DNA from: Pseudomonadota bacterium
GTDB lineage: Bacteria; Pseudomonadota; Gammaproteobacteria; Xanthomonadales; Xanthomonadaceae
Assembly (NCBI GenBank): GCA_023423675.1
Contig: JAFAFD010000019.1
Span: 1 to 9,035 of the forward strand
Reading direction: 5' to 3'
Length of the DNA stretch: 9,035 bases
Below are positions 1 through 5,120 of this stretch, piece after piece. The stretch's first letter is position 1. Each line of letters starts with the position of its first letter. The notes below the pieces were generated by a model. It was not told where the DNA came from, searched no databases, and saw only the letters and a list, made by a program, of their open reading frames with translations. Position numbers and translations under genes: made by a program.

Positions 1-5
1 TCTAT

Positions 6-113
6 GGTGGCCCCGTCGGCCCCTCGCGACGCTAGGTCGAAAATCCCGCCAGGGCCGGAAGGCAGCAACGGTATCGATCGACGCGGGCGCCGAGGTCAGC
101 CGGCGGGGCCACC
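6..113 (+). ncRNA. ffs: 4.5S signal recognition particle RNA (small bacterial type)
   Basis: This is the RNA scaffold of the bacterial signal recognition particle. It binds Ffh and directs ribosomes making membrane proteins to FtsY. The first ten bases (6-15, GGTGGCCCCG) pair perfectly with 104-113 (CGGGGCCACC) to close a long rod. The apical core CAGGGCCGGAAGGCAGCA has the GGAA tetraloop and the asymmetric internal loop that bind the Ffh M domain. Compared with the E. coli core, one U-A pair is replaced by G-C, so pairing is kept. The length of about 108 nt is close to the 114 nt of E. coli. Ends are inferred from the terminal helix. The promoter lies outside the window. Confidence 0.93.
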
Positions 114-121
114 GCCTTTTT
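102..121 (+). terminator. Intrinsic terminator of ffs
   Basis: GGCGG (102-106), a GGCCA loop and CCGCC (112-116) form a hairpin followed directly by five T (117-121). The hairpin reuses the 3' strand of the mature SRP RNA terminal helix, so terminator and mature fold exclude each other. Confidence 0.75.
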
Positions 122-132
122 GGGCCGTGCCC

Positions 133-211
133 CGCTCTGGTAGCTGCCAACCTTGGTTGGCGCCCTTCGTCTCGCGCTCTGGTAGCTGCCAACCTTGGTT
201 GACGCCCTTCG
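133..211 (+). repeat. Two tandem GTAG-headed palindromes (SMAG-type) in a 42-bp direct repeat
   Basis: A 37-bp unit occurs at 133-169 and again at 175-211, with one difference (G160 versus A202), at a period of 42 bp. Each unit carries GTAG (140-143, 182-185) followed by an imperfect palindrome (GCCAACC TT GGTTGGC in the first copy). GTAG plus a stem-loop is the hallmark of the SMAG family of REP-like repeats in Stenotrophomonas. The A in copy two breaks one stem pair. The stretch lies between the convergent ffs and DUF4440 genes. Confidence 0.75.
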
Positions 212-232
212 CCGGGCATGGCCCGGCGCTAC
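211..232 (-). repeat. SMAG-type palindrome, inverted relative to the two preceding copies
   Basis: Read on the minus strand it is GTAGC followed by GCCGGGC, a 3-nt loop and GCCCGGC, a perfect 7-bp stem. The GTAG head overlaps the end of the DUF4440 gene: its TAG (231-229) is that gene's stop codon. Together with the two copies on the other strand it forms a head-to-head cluster, a common arrangement for REP-type elements. Confidence 0.8.
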
Positions 233-618
233 CGTGCTTCCGGCGTTCCCTGATGGAACACCACCCGCCATCCCTGCGCATGCCGGCGCCACAGCGAACT
301 GCGCAGCACCCAGCGCTGCGGCTGGCCGTCGAGGTGGTAGCGGCTGCGGTAACGCACCTGGGCCAGGTCCTGCGTCAGCAGCGAGACTGCGTACTGCTCC
401 GATTCGATCTGCACCTGCGCCCGTTCCAGCGGAATCTCGGCCAGCGCCGCCGTACGGCCGTAGCACTGACCGGAGCTGCCGATCTCGCTGAAATCCTCAT
501 CCAGCAGTTCCGACAGCCGCGCACGATCACCGCGCACCTGCGGGGTGTGCAGCGCGCGTTCCAGATCTTCCAGCTCGGCCGCCAGCGCCGCGTCGGCAGG
601 CTGGCCGGAAATGTTCAC
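229..618 (-). CDS. DUF4440 / NTF2-like (SnoaL-fold) protein
   Basis: A 129-residue protein of the DUF4440 type in the NTF2-like superfamily. These are small cone-shaped alpha+beta domains, most without a known substrate. The N-terminal half is helical (ELEDLERAL, then DRARLSELLDEDFSEIGSSG at about 31-50). The C-terminal strands carry the family signature LRSSLWRR..GWRVVFHQGTP (105-126). I chose the GTG start at 618 because it overlaps the stop of the upstream hydrolase (GTGA), has AGGAT 6-10 nt before it, and precedes the first conserved helix. A longer reading from 672 would lie inside the hydrolase gene. It is the last gene of the kdkA operon. There is no signal peptide, so it is probably cytoplasmic. 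Its stop codon is part of a SMAG palindrome. The function is unknown; family assignment is fairly sure, biological role is not. Confidence 0.82.
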   Translation of the reverse strand: MNISGQPADAALAAELEDLERALHTPQVRGDRARLSELLDEDFSEIGSSGQCYGRTAALAEIPLERAQVQIESEQYAVSLLTQDLAQVRYRSRYHLDGQPQRWVLRSSLWRRHAQGWRVVFHQGTPEAR

Positions 619-1382
619 GGCGGATCCTGCGCCAGCACGTGCGGCGCCGTCGGCGTCGCCAGCGGCACGCACTGCCCCGGCTGCGCGACGCGGTGCCCAC
701 GCGCGGCCAGTGCCTGGCCATCGGCCGCGCTGGCGTAGTGGTACAGCATCATCCGCGACTGCAGCTCGGCGCTGTACTCGCGCTCCAGGTCATCCACGCC
801 GGTGTGCGACGGGTTGCCATGCAGGCCGCAGTCGTGGGCGATCAGCTCGTTGTCATTGGCGAAGCGTGCCAGCATCTCCGGGATCGGCCGCGTATCGCCG
901 CTCCAGGTCAGCGCGCCCTGCAGGCGCAGCCCGTAGGCCGTCTCCGGCCAGTGGTGGCGCGCCGGGAACACTTCCAGCCGCACACCCTCGTGCCAGAACG
1001 CATCGCCCACCACGATCAGCTGGAACGCATCCCAGAAGTTCGCGCCGCCCTCGGCCAGCACGTTGGGGTAATCGGCCACGCGCTTGTGCAGCAGCGGCAC
1101 CACGGTGGCCGGCACGTACAGGCGCACCTTGCCGCGCCGGTGCGTGTTGAAGAATGTGTCCACGAACAGCCGCTCGAAGCCGGCCACATGGTCCAGGTGC
1201 ACATGGGTGACGAACACCGCCTGCGGCAGGTGCCCGTAGTGCGCCTTGAACGCGGTCAGCCCTTCGCCGCCGCAGTCGATGGTCAGCCACGGCCGGCCAT
1301 CGCGCTCGATCACCGACATGGGCGAGCCCAGCTCGACCGCCGACGCATTGCCGACGCCGAGGAAACGCAATGACCAGTCCAT
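615..1382 (-). CDS. MBL-fold metallo-hydrolase, RNase Z-like subgroup
   Basis: A 255-residue metallo-beta-lactamase-fold protein. The zinc motif HVHLDH (60-65) gives H60, H62, D64 and H65. Further probable ligands are H143 or H144 in RHHWPETAYGL, D163 in TWSGDTRP and H215 in LYHYAS. The arrangement (SGDT, then AHDCGLHGNPSHT at about 182-194, then a late histidine) resembles the RNase Z/arylsulfatase branch of the fold rather than glyoxalase II or beta-lactamases. It starts at the ATG that overlaps the kdkA stop (ATGA) and ends in a GTGA overlap with the DUF4440 gene, so translation of all three is probably coupled. It lacks a signal peptide and is probably cytoplasmic. Substrate unknown: the operon suggests a link to envelope sugar or lipid metabolism, but that is inference. 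True RNase Z activity is unproven. Confidence 0.82.
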   Translation of the reverse strand: MDWSLRFLGVGNASAVELGSPMSVIERDGRPWLTIDCGGEGLTAFKAHYGHLPQAVFVTHVHLDHVAGFERLFVDTFFNTHRRGKVRLYVPATVVPLLHKRVADYPNVLAEGGANFWDAFQLIVVGDAFWHEGVRLEVFPARHHWPETAYGLRLQGALTWSGDTRPIPEMLARFANDNELIAHDCGLHGNPSHTGVDDLEREYSAELQSRMMLYHYASAADGQALAARGHRVAQPGQCVPLATPTAPHVLAQDPP

Positions 1383-2131
1383 CAGGTGCCCCGGTTCCAG
1401 GCCATGTCGTAGGCGCGACGCAGGCGCGCGTAGTCCTTCTGCACGTCTTCCACGCTGCGCTCGCCGCGCAGCTTGACCAGCGAGCGCAGCAGGCGCTTGA
1501 GGTTGCGCTCGCGCCAGGCGGTGGCCGGGATGCGGATCACCCCGCGGTCGAAGTCGATCAGCCAGCCATGGCCGTTGCCATCGAACAGGATGTTGTGGGC
1601 GTTTAGGTCGGCGTGGTCCAGGCCGGCACGATGGAAGCGCGCGATCAGTCGGCCCGCCTCTTCCCACGGCGCGCCACGGCCGGCCACCAGCGCGCGGTCG
1701 GCCAGCGAACGTACGCCCTCGATGCGCTCCATCAGGATGGCCGCGCGGTAGCGCATGCCTTCACGCATGTAGAACGCGGCGATCGGCCGGGGCACCGGCA
1801 GCTTCTGCGCGCGCAAGGCACGCATCAGCCGGAATTCGGCGAAACTGCGGGTGCGATCCGCGCCGCGCCAGATGTACTGGTCCCGGCTGAGCTTGGCTGC
1901 CAGGCCACCGCGCAGGTAGTGCCGCAGCACGCCGGGGCCGAAGGACGCATCGACAAACCAGGCACTGCCGCGCCCGCCTTCCGCCACCGGCCGGGCCCTA
2001 CTGCCCCAGTGCTGGGGCGAGAACAGGCCGACCTCGGCTTGCCGCAGCCGCTCGCGGTCGAACAGAATGGCCCCGATGCCGCGACCCTCGCGGCATGGCG
2101 TCAGCGCTTCATTGGCGTCAAATACGACCAT
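1382..2131 (-). CDS. kdkA: 3-deoxy-D-manno-octulosonic acid (Kdo) kinase
   Basis: KdkA transfers phosphate from ATP to O-4 of the single Kdo on lipid A, at the inner face of the inner membrane. It occurs in bacteria with phosphorylated Kdo in the LPS core, such as Haemophilus, Vibrio and xanthomonads. The 249-residue product shows a small kinase fold: HADLNAHN (173-180, D175 catalytic base, N180 metal ligand) and DFDRG (193-197, DFG equivalent). The N-terminal half has the KdkA-specific [10 protein letters not shown] and [10 protein letters not shown] blocks. The start at 2131 gives [10 protein letters not shown] and, from memory, the usual length of xanthomonad homologues. An upstream in-frame ATG at 2170 would overlap the divergent glycosyltransferase gene and is less likely. 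The SD is weak for either start. First gene of a three-gene operon. Confidence 0.92.
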   Translation of the reverse strand: MVVFDANEALTPCREGRGIGAILFDRERLRQAEVGLFSPQHWGSRARPVAEGGRGSAWFVDASFGPGVLRHYLRGGLAAKLSRDQYIWRGADRTRSFAEFRLMRALRAQKLPVPRPIAAFYMREGMRYRAAILMERIEGVRSLADRALVAGRGAPWEEAGRLIARFHRAGLDHADLNAHNILFDGNGHGWLIDFDRGVIRIPATAWRERNLKRLLRSLVKLRGERSVEDVQKDYARLRRAYDMAWNRGT

Positions 2132-2151
2132 TCCATTGAGTCTAACAACAC

Positions 2152-3198
2152 ATGGCATCAGCGTCCTCATCCTTGTGCCTCCTGCGCCTGTCTGCCCTGG
2201 GGGATGTCACCCACGTTGTGCCCCTGGTGCGCACCCTGCAGGCCGCGCGCCCGGACACGCCGATCCACTGGATCATCGACAAGGTCGGCCACAAGCTGCT
2301 TGATGGCCTGCCTGGCGTGGTCTTCCATGCGTACGACAAGAAGACCGGCATGGCCGGCGTCAAGGAACTGCGCAAGCAGCTGCCGCCGGGGCGCTTCGAT
2401 GCGCTGCTGCAGATGCAGGTGGCGTTCCGCGCGAACCTGCTGTCGGCCTTCATTCCGGCCGAGCGCCGCATCGGCTACGACCGCAGCCGCTCCAAGGACC
2501 TGCATGGGTTGTTCATCAACGAACGCATCCCCGATCGGCCGGGCATCCACGTGCTCGATGCCATCGGCAGCTTCTGCGAGCCGCTGGGCCTGCGCCAGAC
2601 CGAAGTGAGCTGGGACCTCGCGGTGCCGCCGTCGGCCTACGAGTGGGCCGCTGCGCAGTGGCCCGATGATGGCCGCCCGGTGCTGATGATCTCGCCGTGC
2701 TCCAGCCACGTCATGCGCAACTGGTACGCCGACCGCTATGCGGCGGTGGCCAACCATGCCAGCGCGCGCGGCTGGCAGGTGGTGCTGTGCGGTGGCCGCA
2801 GCGAACTGGAGCGCAGCATGGCCGATGCCATCCTCACCCAGCTGGCGACGCCGGCGCTGGACCTGGTGGGCCGGGACACGCTGAAGCAGCTGCCGGCCCT
2901 GCTGGCCCGCGCCAACCTGGTGATGACTCCGGATTCGGGCCCGATGCACATCGCCAATGCGATGGGCACCAAGGTGCTGGGCCTGCATGCGGCCAGCAAC
3001 CCGCACCGCAGCGGCCCGTACTCCGACCGGCGCTACTGCGTGGACCGCTACGACGATGCCGCGCGCAAGTACCTGGGCAAACAGGCGGCCGACCTCAAGT
3101 GGGGCACCAAGATCGAGTTCGACGATGTGATGGAACTGATCACCGTCGAGGACGGCATCGCCGCCTTCGAGCGCTACGTCGCCGATCACCTCGGCTGA
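2152..3198 (+). CDS. Glycosyltransferase family 9 (ADP-heptose:LPS heptosyltransferase-like; OpsX/RfaF type)
   Basis: A 348-residue cytoplasmic GT-B enzyme of family 9. These add heptose or a related sugar to the LPS inner core. The N-terminal Rossmann domain opens with [25 protein letters not shown] (13-18) carries the conserved Gly-Asp, with D18 the probable catalytic base. The C-terminal donor domain has VLMISPCSS (about 177-185), VVLCGG (210-215) and [10 protein letters not shown] (261-270), the nucleotide-sugar signature of GT9. Length is typical. It diverges from kdkA with only 20 bp between start codons, and both act on the Kdo region of LPS, which fits an inner-core role. Xanthomonas OpsX is a possible orthologue, so I leave the symbol open; the exact acceptor and donor cannot be read from sequence. 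No strong SD precedes the ATG. Tandem hairpins follow the stop. Confidence 0.88.
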   Translation: MASASSSLCLLRLSALGDVTHVVPLVRTLQAARPDTPIHWIIDKVGHKLLDGLPGVVFHAYDKKTGMAGVKELRKQLPPGRFDALLQMQVAFRANLLSAFIPAERRIGYDRSRSKDLHGLFINERIPDRPGIHVLDAIGSFCEPLGLRQTEVSWDLAVPPSAYEWAAAQWPDDGRPVLMISPCSSHVMRNWYADRYAAVANHASARGWQVVLCGGRSELERSMADAILTQLATPALDLVGRDTLKQLPALLARANLVMTPDSGPMHIANAMGTKVLGLHAASNPHRSGPYSDRRYCVDRYDDAARKYLGKQAADLKWGTKIEFDDVMELITVEDGIAAFERYVADHLG

Positions 3199-3204
3199 GC
3201 GACC

Positions 3205-3247
3205 GGTGCGGGCCGATCGTAGCCCGCACCCTCCACGCGGGGCGTGG
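3205..3247. terminator. Tandem hairpins between convergent genes (probable shared terminator)
   Basis: GGTGCGGGC (3205-3213) pairs perfectly with GCCCGCACC (3222-3230) over an 8-nt loop. Right next to it CCACGC (3233-3238) pairs with GCGTGG (3242-3247) over GGG. They fill the 51-bp gap between the stop codons of the GT9 gene and the opposing DUF6165 gene. Neither has a T-run, so intrinsic termination is plausible but unproven; they may also protect 3' ends. Confidence 0.5.
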
Positions 3248-3249
3248 GA

Positions 3250-3636
3250 TTATTTGTACGACTTCTCTTCCACGTACGCCGAGCCCAGCGCCAGGTTGAT
3301 CGCCTTCTTGATGCGCGCGCGCTCGTCGTTGCGCAGGTAGACGCTGCGGGCCAGGTCGACGAAGGCCTGGTCGAAGGCCTGCGCCTTCTCCTTCAGGCGG
3401 ACCTCGTCCTCGATGTCCCACAGCTGCTCGTTGACCGCCTTCAGTTCGGCACGCAGCTTGGCGATGTCCTTCACCGCCGCCGGATGGCCCATCCAGGTGG
3501 TCTCCAGCGCGGACAGCTCGCGGCGCACATTGGCCAGCTTGCCTTCGTCGCTGATGCGCTCGGACTTGATCTGCAGGATCGAGATCTTGTCCAGCAGCTC
3601 GCCGAAAGAAACAGGCACAAGGATTTCAGCGGTCAT
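3250..3636 (-). CDS. DUF6165-type small helical protein
   Basis: A 128-residue soluble, mostly helical protein that I recognise as DUF6165-like from its N-terminus (EILVPVSFGELLDKI, residues 4-18). Function unknown. Residues 13-48 and 55-95 are highly charged with heptad-like hydrophobic spacing (LLDKISILQIKSERI; LRAELKAVNEQLWDIEDEV), which suggests a two-helix coiled coil. There is no signal peptide or membrane segment. GGAG lies 7 nt before the ATG. The gene converges on the GT9 LPS glycosyltransferase with a 51-bp gap, so a link to surface polysaccharide is possible from context only. A 24-codon leader ORF overlaps its start. Being a real gene is well supported; the family name is from memory. 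Confidence 0.8.
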   Translation of the reverse strand: MTAEILVPVSFGELLDKISILQIKSERISDEGKLANVRRELSALETTWMGHPAAVKDIAKLRAELKAVNEQLWDIEDEVRLKEKAQAFDQAFVDLARSVYLRNDERARIKKAINLALGSAYVEEKSYK

Positions 3637-3700
3637 GGCAGCGCTCCAGCAGGTAATGGCACATGGTAACCCGCAGCGTGCGAACGGTACTCAGGTACAT
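3626..3700 (-). CDS. Candidate 24-codon leader peptide / small ORF overlapping the DUF6165 gene
   Basis: Below usual ORF length limits. ATG at 3700 is preceded by a good Shine-Dalgarno AGGAG (3711-3707) with a 6-nt spacer, better than that of most genes in this window. The product begins MYLSTVRTLRV and ends LLERCHDR, then TGA at 3628-3626. The ORF runs 11 nt into the DUF6165 gene, and contains that gene's own SD and start codon. A ribosome finishing here would stop almost on the next start, the typical geometry of translational coupling. Composition: basic, two Cys, no membrane segment. It could be a leader peptide, a small protein, or chance. Conservation of the overlap in related species would decide. 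Confidence 0.45.
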   Translation of the reverse strand: MYLSTVRTLRVTMCHYLLERCHDR

Positions 3701-3716
3701 CGCCAGCTCCTATAGC

Positions 3717-3842
3717 GCATCTGGAGGAACAAGCCCCTCTGTTGAGGGGCTGCCCCGACAGGGGCGGGGAGAGGCAGGCAAAGGGAGGGCCCCAAACGTT
3801 GCGACGCAACGTTTGGGGCGAAGCGCGCGCAGCGCACTTCGC
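3717..3842. repeat. Three-hairpin intergenic element, copy 1
   Basis: After GCATCTGG (3717-3724) come: hairpin i, AGCCCCTC/GAGGGGCT (3732-3739/3744-3751, loop TGTT); a small GCCCC/GGGGC hairpin (3752-3765); a purine-rich spacer; hairpin ii, GCCCCAAACGTTGC/GCAACGTTTGGGGC (3789-3802/3806-3819), 14 perfect pairs over a GAC loop; hairpin iii, GCGAAGCGCGC/GCGCACTTCGC (3818-3828/3832-3842) with one C·A mismatch. The same order and spacing recur at 4881-5005 with largely different stem sequences. No protein gene is apparent in it. It lies between the tRNA-Ser terminator and the DUF6165 leader. Confidence 0.6.
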
Positions 3843-3852
3843 ATCCCACGCC

Positions 3853-3900
3853 AGATTAAAAAAAACGGGCCGCCCTAAGGCAGCCCGTTTTTTTTTAATC
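3853..3900. terminator. Strong bidirectional intrinsic terminator downstream of tRNA-Ser
   Basis: CGGGC (3866-3870) pairs with GCCCG (3883-3887), with inner GCC/GGC pairs over CTAA. It is flanked by eight A on the left (3858-3865) and nine T on the right (3888-3896), so it ends transcripts on either strand. On the minus strand it immediately follows the tRNA 3' end and gives CGGGCTGCC...GGCCCG followed by eight T. The A and T tracts also pair, so the stem can extend outwards to ATT/AAT and into the tRNA CCA end. Confidence 0.85.
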
Positions 3901-3991
3901 TGGCGGAGAGGGGGGGATTCGAACCCCCGAGGCGCTATAAACGCCTGCCTGATTTCGAGTCAGGTACATTCAACCGCTCTGCCACCTCTCC
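3901..3991 (-). tRNA. tRNA-Ser (anticodon CGA)
   Basis: Class II tRNA reading UCG. Acceptor GGAGAGG (3991-3985) pairs with CCTCTCC; the discriminator is G and the CCA end is encoded (3903-3901). The anticodon stem is CCTGA/TCAGG with loop CTCGAAA, and the anticodon CGA is at 3957-3955. The long variable arm, with GGCG...CGCC pairing, is diagnostic of serine tRNAs. The T arm has GGGGGTTCGAATCCCCC. Transcribed alone, with its own promoter upstream and a strong terminator right after CCA. Confidence 0.96.
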
Positions 3992-3998
3992 AGGTGTT

Positions 3999-4014
3999 CC
4001 CCGGCGAACCGGGG
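3999..4014 (-). other. 5' leader hairpin of pre-tRNA-Ser
   Basis: On the minus strand CCCCGG, TTCG, CCGGGG forms a 6-bp stem with a TTCG loop. It spans about the predicted transcription start (near 4014) to 7 nt before the mature tRNA, so the precursor would begin with a stable hairpin that RNase P must remove. Confidence 0.55.
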
Positions 4015-4020
4015 ACGCGC

Positions 4021-4049
4021 ATCATACGAGGAAGCGCGGCAGACCACAA
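4021..4049 (-). promoter_or_regulatory. Sigma-70 promoter of tRNA-Ser
   Basis: On the minus strand TTGTGG (4049-4044) and TATGAT (4026-4021) are separated by exactly 17 bp. A GC-rich discriminator (GCGCGTC) follows, as expected for stringently controlled stable-RNA promoters. Upstream there is an AT-rich patch (AGAAATATTT, about 4081-4072). Initiation would fall near 4014, about 23 nt before the mature tRNA 5' end. Confidence 0.75.
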
Positions 4050-4157
4050 GCCATTGCGGCCCATCATGTGAAATATTTCTGACTGAACGCCTTGCCGGAT
4101 GTCCGCTTGGCCGTGATGATGCCGTTCTCCCCGGCATTACCCCGCCCAGCAACCACC

Positions 4158-4862
4158 ATGATCGAATTCGGACACCTCACCCACCCTGGCCTGCGCCGCG
4201 AGCTCAACGAGGACACCTACTACGGTGACAGCGAGCTGGCCCTGTGGCTGGTGGCCGACGGCATGGGCGGGCACGCCTGCGGCGAGGTGGCCAGTGCCCT
4301 GGCACGCGAGACCATCGTCCGCGAGATCCGCCGTGGCGCCCCACTGGCCCACGCCATCCGCACCGCCGACGAGGAGATCATCCGTGCCTCGCGGCGGCGC
4401 AACGACACCCTGCCGATGGGCACCACCGTGGTCGCCGCACGCGTGCAGGGCAACCGCTATGAAGTGGCCTGGGTCGGCGACAGCCGTGCCTACATGTGGC
4501 GCGACGGCCAGCTGGCCCAGCTCAGCCAGGACCACAGCGTGGTGCAGGAACTGGTCGCGCAGGGCAACCTGACCGCCGAACAGGCGCGTGCCCACCCGCA
4601 CCGCAACGTGGTCACCCAGGCGCTGGGCGTGACCGACCCGAACCATCTGAACGTGGCCACCACCAGTGGCGAACTGCGCCCGGGCATGCAGCTGCTGCTG
4701 TGCAGTGACGGCCTGACCGAGGAAGTCGACGACCGCGACATCGCCCGCACCCTCGCCTACGACGACGCCAGCGCGCAGGAATGCGTGGACAGCCTGGTCG
4801 CCTCAGCCTTGGACGGCGGAGGCTCGGACAACATCACCGTGATCCTGGTGCGCTGCCACTGA
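4158..4862 (+). CDS. PP2C-family (PPM) protein serine/threonine phosphatase
   Basis: A 234-residue single-domain, metal-dependent Ser/Thr phosphatase of the PrpC/Stp type, cytoplasmic. All core motifs are present: LNEDTYY (16-22, D19), VADGMGGH (32-39, D34/G35 binding the two Mn/Mg ions), MGTTVVAA (87-94), VGDSRAY (106-112), SQDHS (123-127), LLLCSDGLTEEV (179-190, D184) and GGSDNITVIL (221-230, D224). Residues 127-150 form the flap region. It starts at the ATG 4158, giving the usual MIEFGHLT N-terminus; an in-frame ATG at 4092 would add 22 unconserved residues. No clear SD is visible for either. No kinase, FHA or secretion gene is adjacent, so its partner is unknown. The 3' end is peculiar: its last 39 bp recur at 5010-5048. 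Confidence 0.92.
   Translation: MIEFGHLTHPGLRRELNEDTYYGDSELALWLVADGMGGHACGEVASALARETIVREIRRGAPLAHAIRTADEEIIRASRRRNDTLPMGTTVVAARVQGNRYEVAWVGDSRAYMWRDGQLAQLSQDHSVVQELVAQGNLTAEQARAHPHRNVVTQALGVTDPNHLNVATTSGELRPGMQLLLCSDGLTEEVDDRDIARTLAYDDASAQECVDSLVASALDGGGSDNITVILVRCH
4824..4862 (+). repeat. Direct repeat, copy A: 3' end of the PP2C gene
   Basis: The last 12 codons plus stop (SDNITVILVRCH, TGA). It matches 5010-5048 at 36 of 39 positions. The two copies start 186 bp apart and bracket the second three-hairpin element. Confidence 0.92.
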
Positions 4863-4880
4863 TCCTGACGCACGCACGCG

Positions 4881-5005
4881 GCATCTGGGGTAGAGCCCCC
4901 TGAGTCAGGGGGCGGACGCGAAGCGGCGGGGGTATGGGTGGTGATGAGACGGGGCCCACGATTTGCAGCGCAAATTGTGGGGCGTCAGCGCGAATGCGCT
5001 GGCGC
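4881..5005. repeat. Three-hairpin intergenic element, copy 2
   Basis: Starts with GCATCTGG (4881-4888) as in copy 1. Hairpin i: GCCCCCTG/CAGGGGGC (4895-4902/4906-4913). A purine-rich spacer of about 40 nt follows. Hairpin ii: CCCACGATTTGC/GCAAATTGTGGG (4955-4966/4970-4981), one G·T pair, loop AGC. Hairpin iii follows directly: GCGTCAGCGC/GCGCTGGCGC (4982-4991/4996-5005), one T·G pair, loop GAAT. From the start of hairpin i to the end of hairpin iii both copies span 111 bp. It lies just after the PP2C stop, so hairpin i may also act as that gene's terminator, though no T-run follows. Confidence 0.6.
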
Positions 5006-5009
5006 GTCA

Positions 5010-5048
5010 TCGGACAACATCACCGTAATTCTGGTGCGCTGCCACTAA
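5010..5048 (+). pseudogene. Duplicated PP2C gene tail (direct repeat, copy B)
   Basis: A detached copy of the PP2C 3' end, encoding the same SDNITVILVRCH plus stop. It differs from copy A at three positions: GTG/GTA, ATC/ATT and TGA/TAA, all synonymous. The rest of the gene is absent here and there is no start codon, so it is not expressed as a protein by itself. It may be the original gene end, displaced when the element and copy A arrived. Confidence 0.9.
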
Positions 5049-5051
5049 CCC

Positions 5052-5105
5052 GTAGATCCACGCCACGCGTGGATGGGGGACGGTAGTGCCGGCCGCTGGC
5101 CGGCA
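5052..5105 (+). repeat. SMAG dimer (two GTAG palindromes in direct orientation)
   Basis: GTAG (5052-5055) is followed by ATCCACGC, CAC, GCGTGGAT (5056-5074), an 8-bp perfect stem. GTAG (5083-5086) is followed by TGCCGGCC, GCT, GGCCGGCA (5087-5105), also 8 perfect pairs. The arms differ but the head and layout agree. Placed between the convergent PP2C and dnaQ genes, it can block transcription or exonucleases from either side. Confidence 0.85.
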
Positions 5106-5120
5106 TCGCCCCAACCGCGC

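Noticed and set aside
133..232. CRISPR array
   Set aside because: There are only two similar units with a spacer of a few bases and palindromic GTAG-headed stems; this fits SMAG repeats.
4..738. Open frame of 244 codons on the plus strand over the ffs gene and the DUF4440 gene
   Set aside because: It crosses an RNA gene, a terminator and repeats, is Arg/Ala/Pro-rich low-information sequence, and lies antisense to a recognisable protein.
2167..3189. 340-codon open frame on the minus strand opposite the GT9 gene
   Set aside because: It mirrors the glycosyltransferase gene almost end to end and has no family features of its own.
4092..4157. Upstream start extending the PP2C phosphatase by 22 residues
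   Set aside because: The added residues look unconserved, no SD precedes the ATG, and MIEFGHLT at 4158 is the usual family N-terminus.
4863..5048. Read-through of the PP2C gene into the duplicated tail
   Set aside because: The copies are in the same frame (186 bp apart), but TGA is followed two codons later by another TGA, so the longer product is not plausible.
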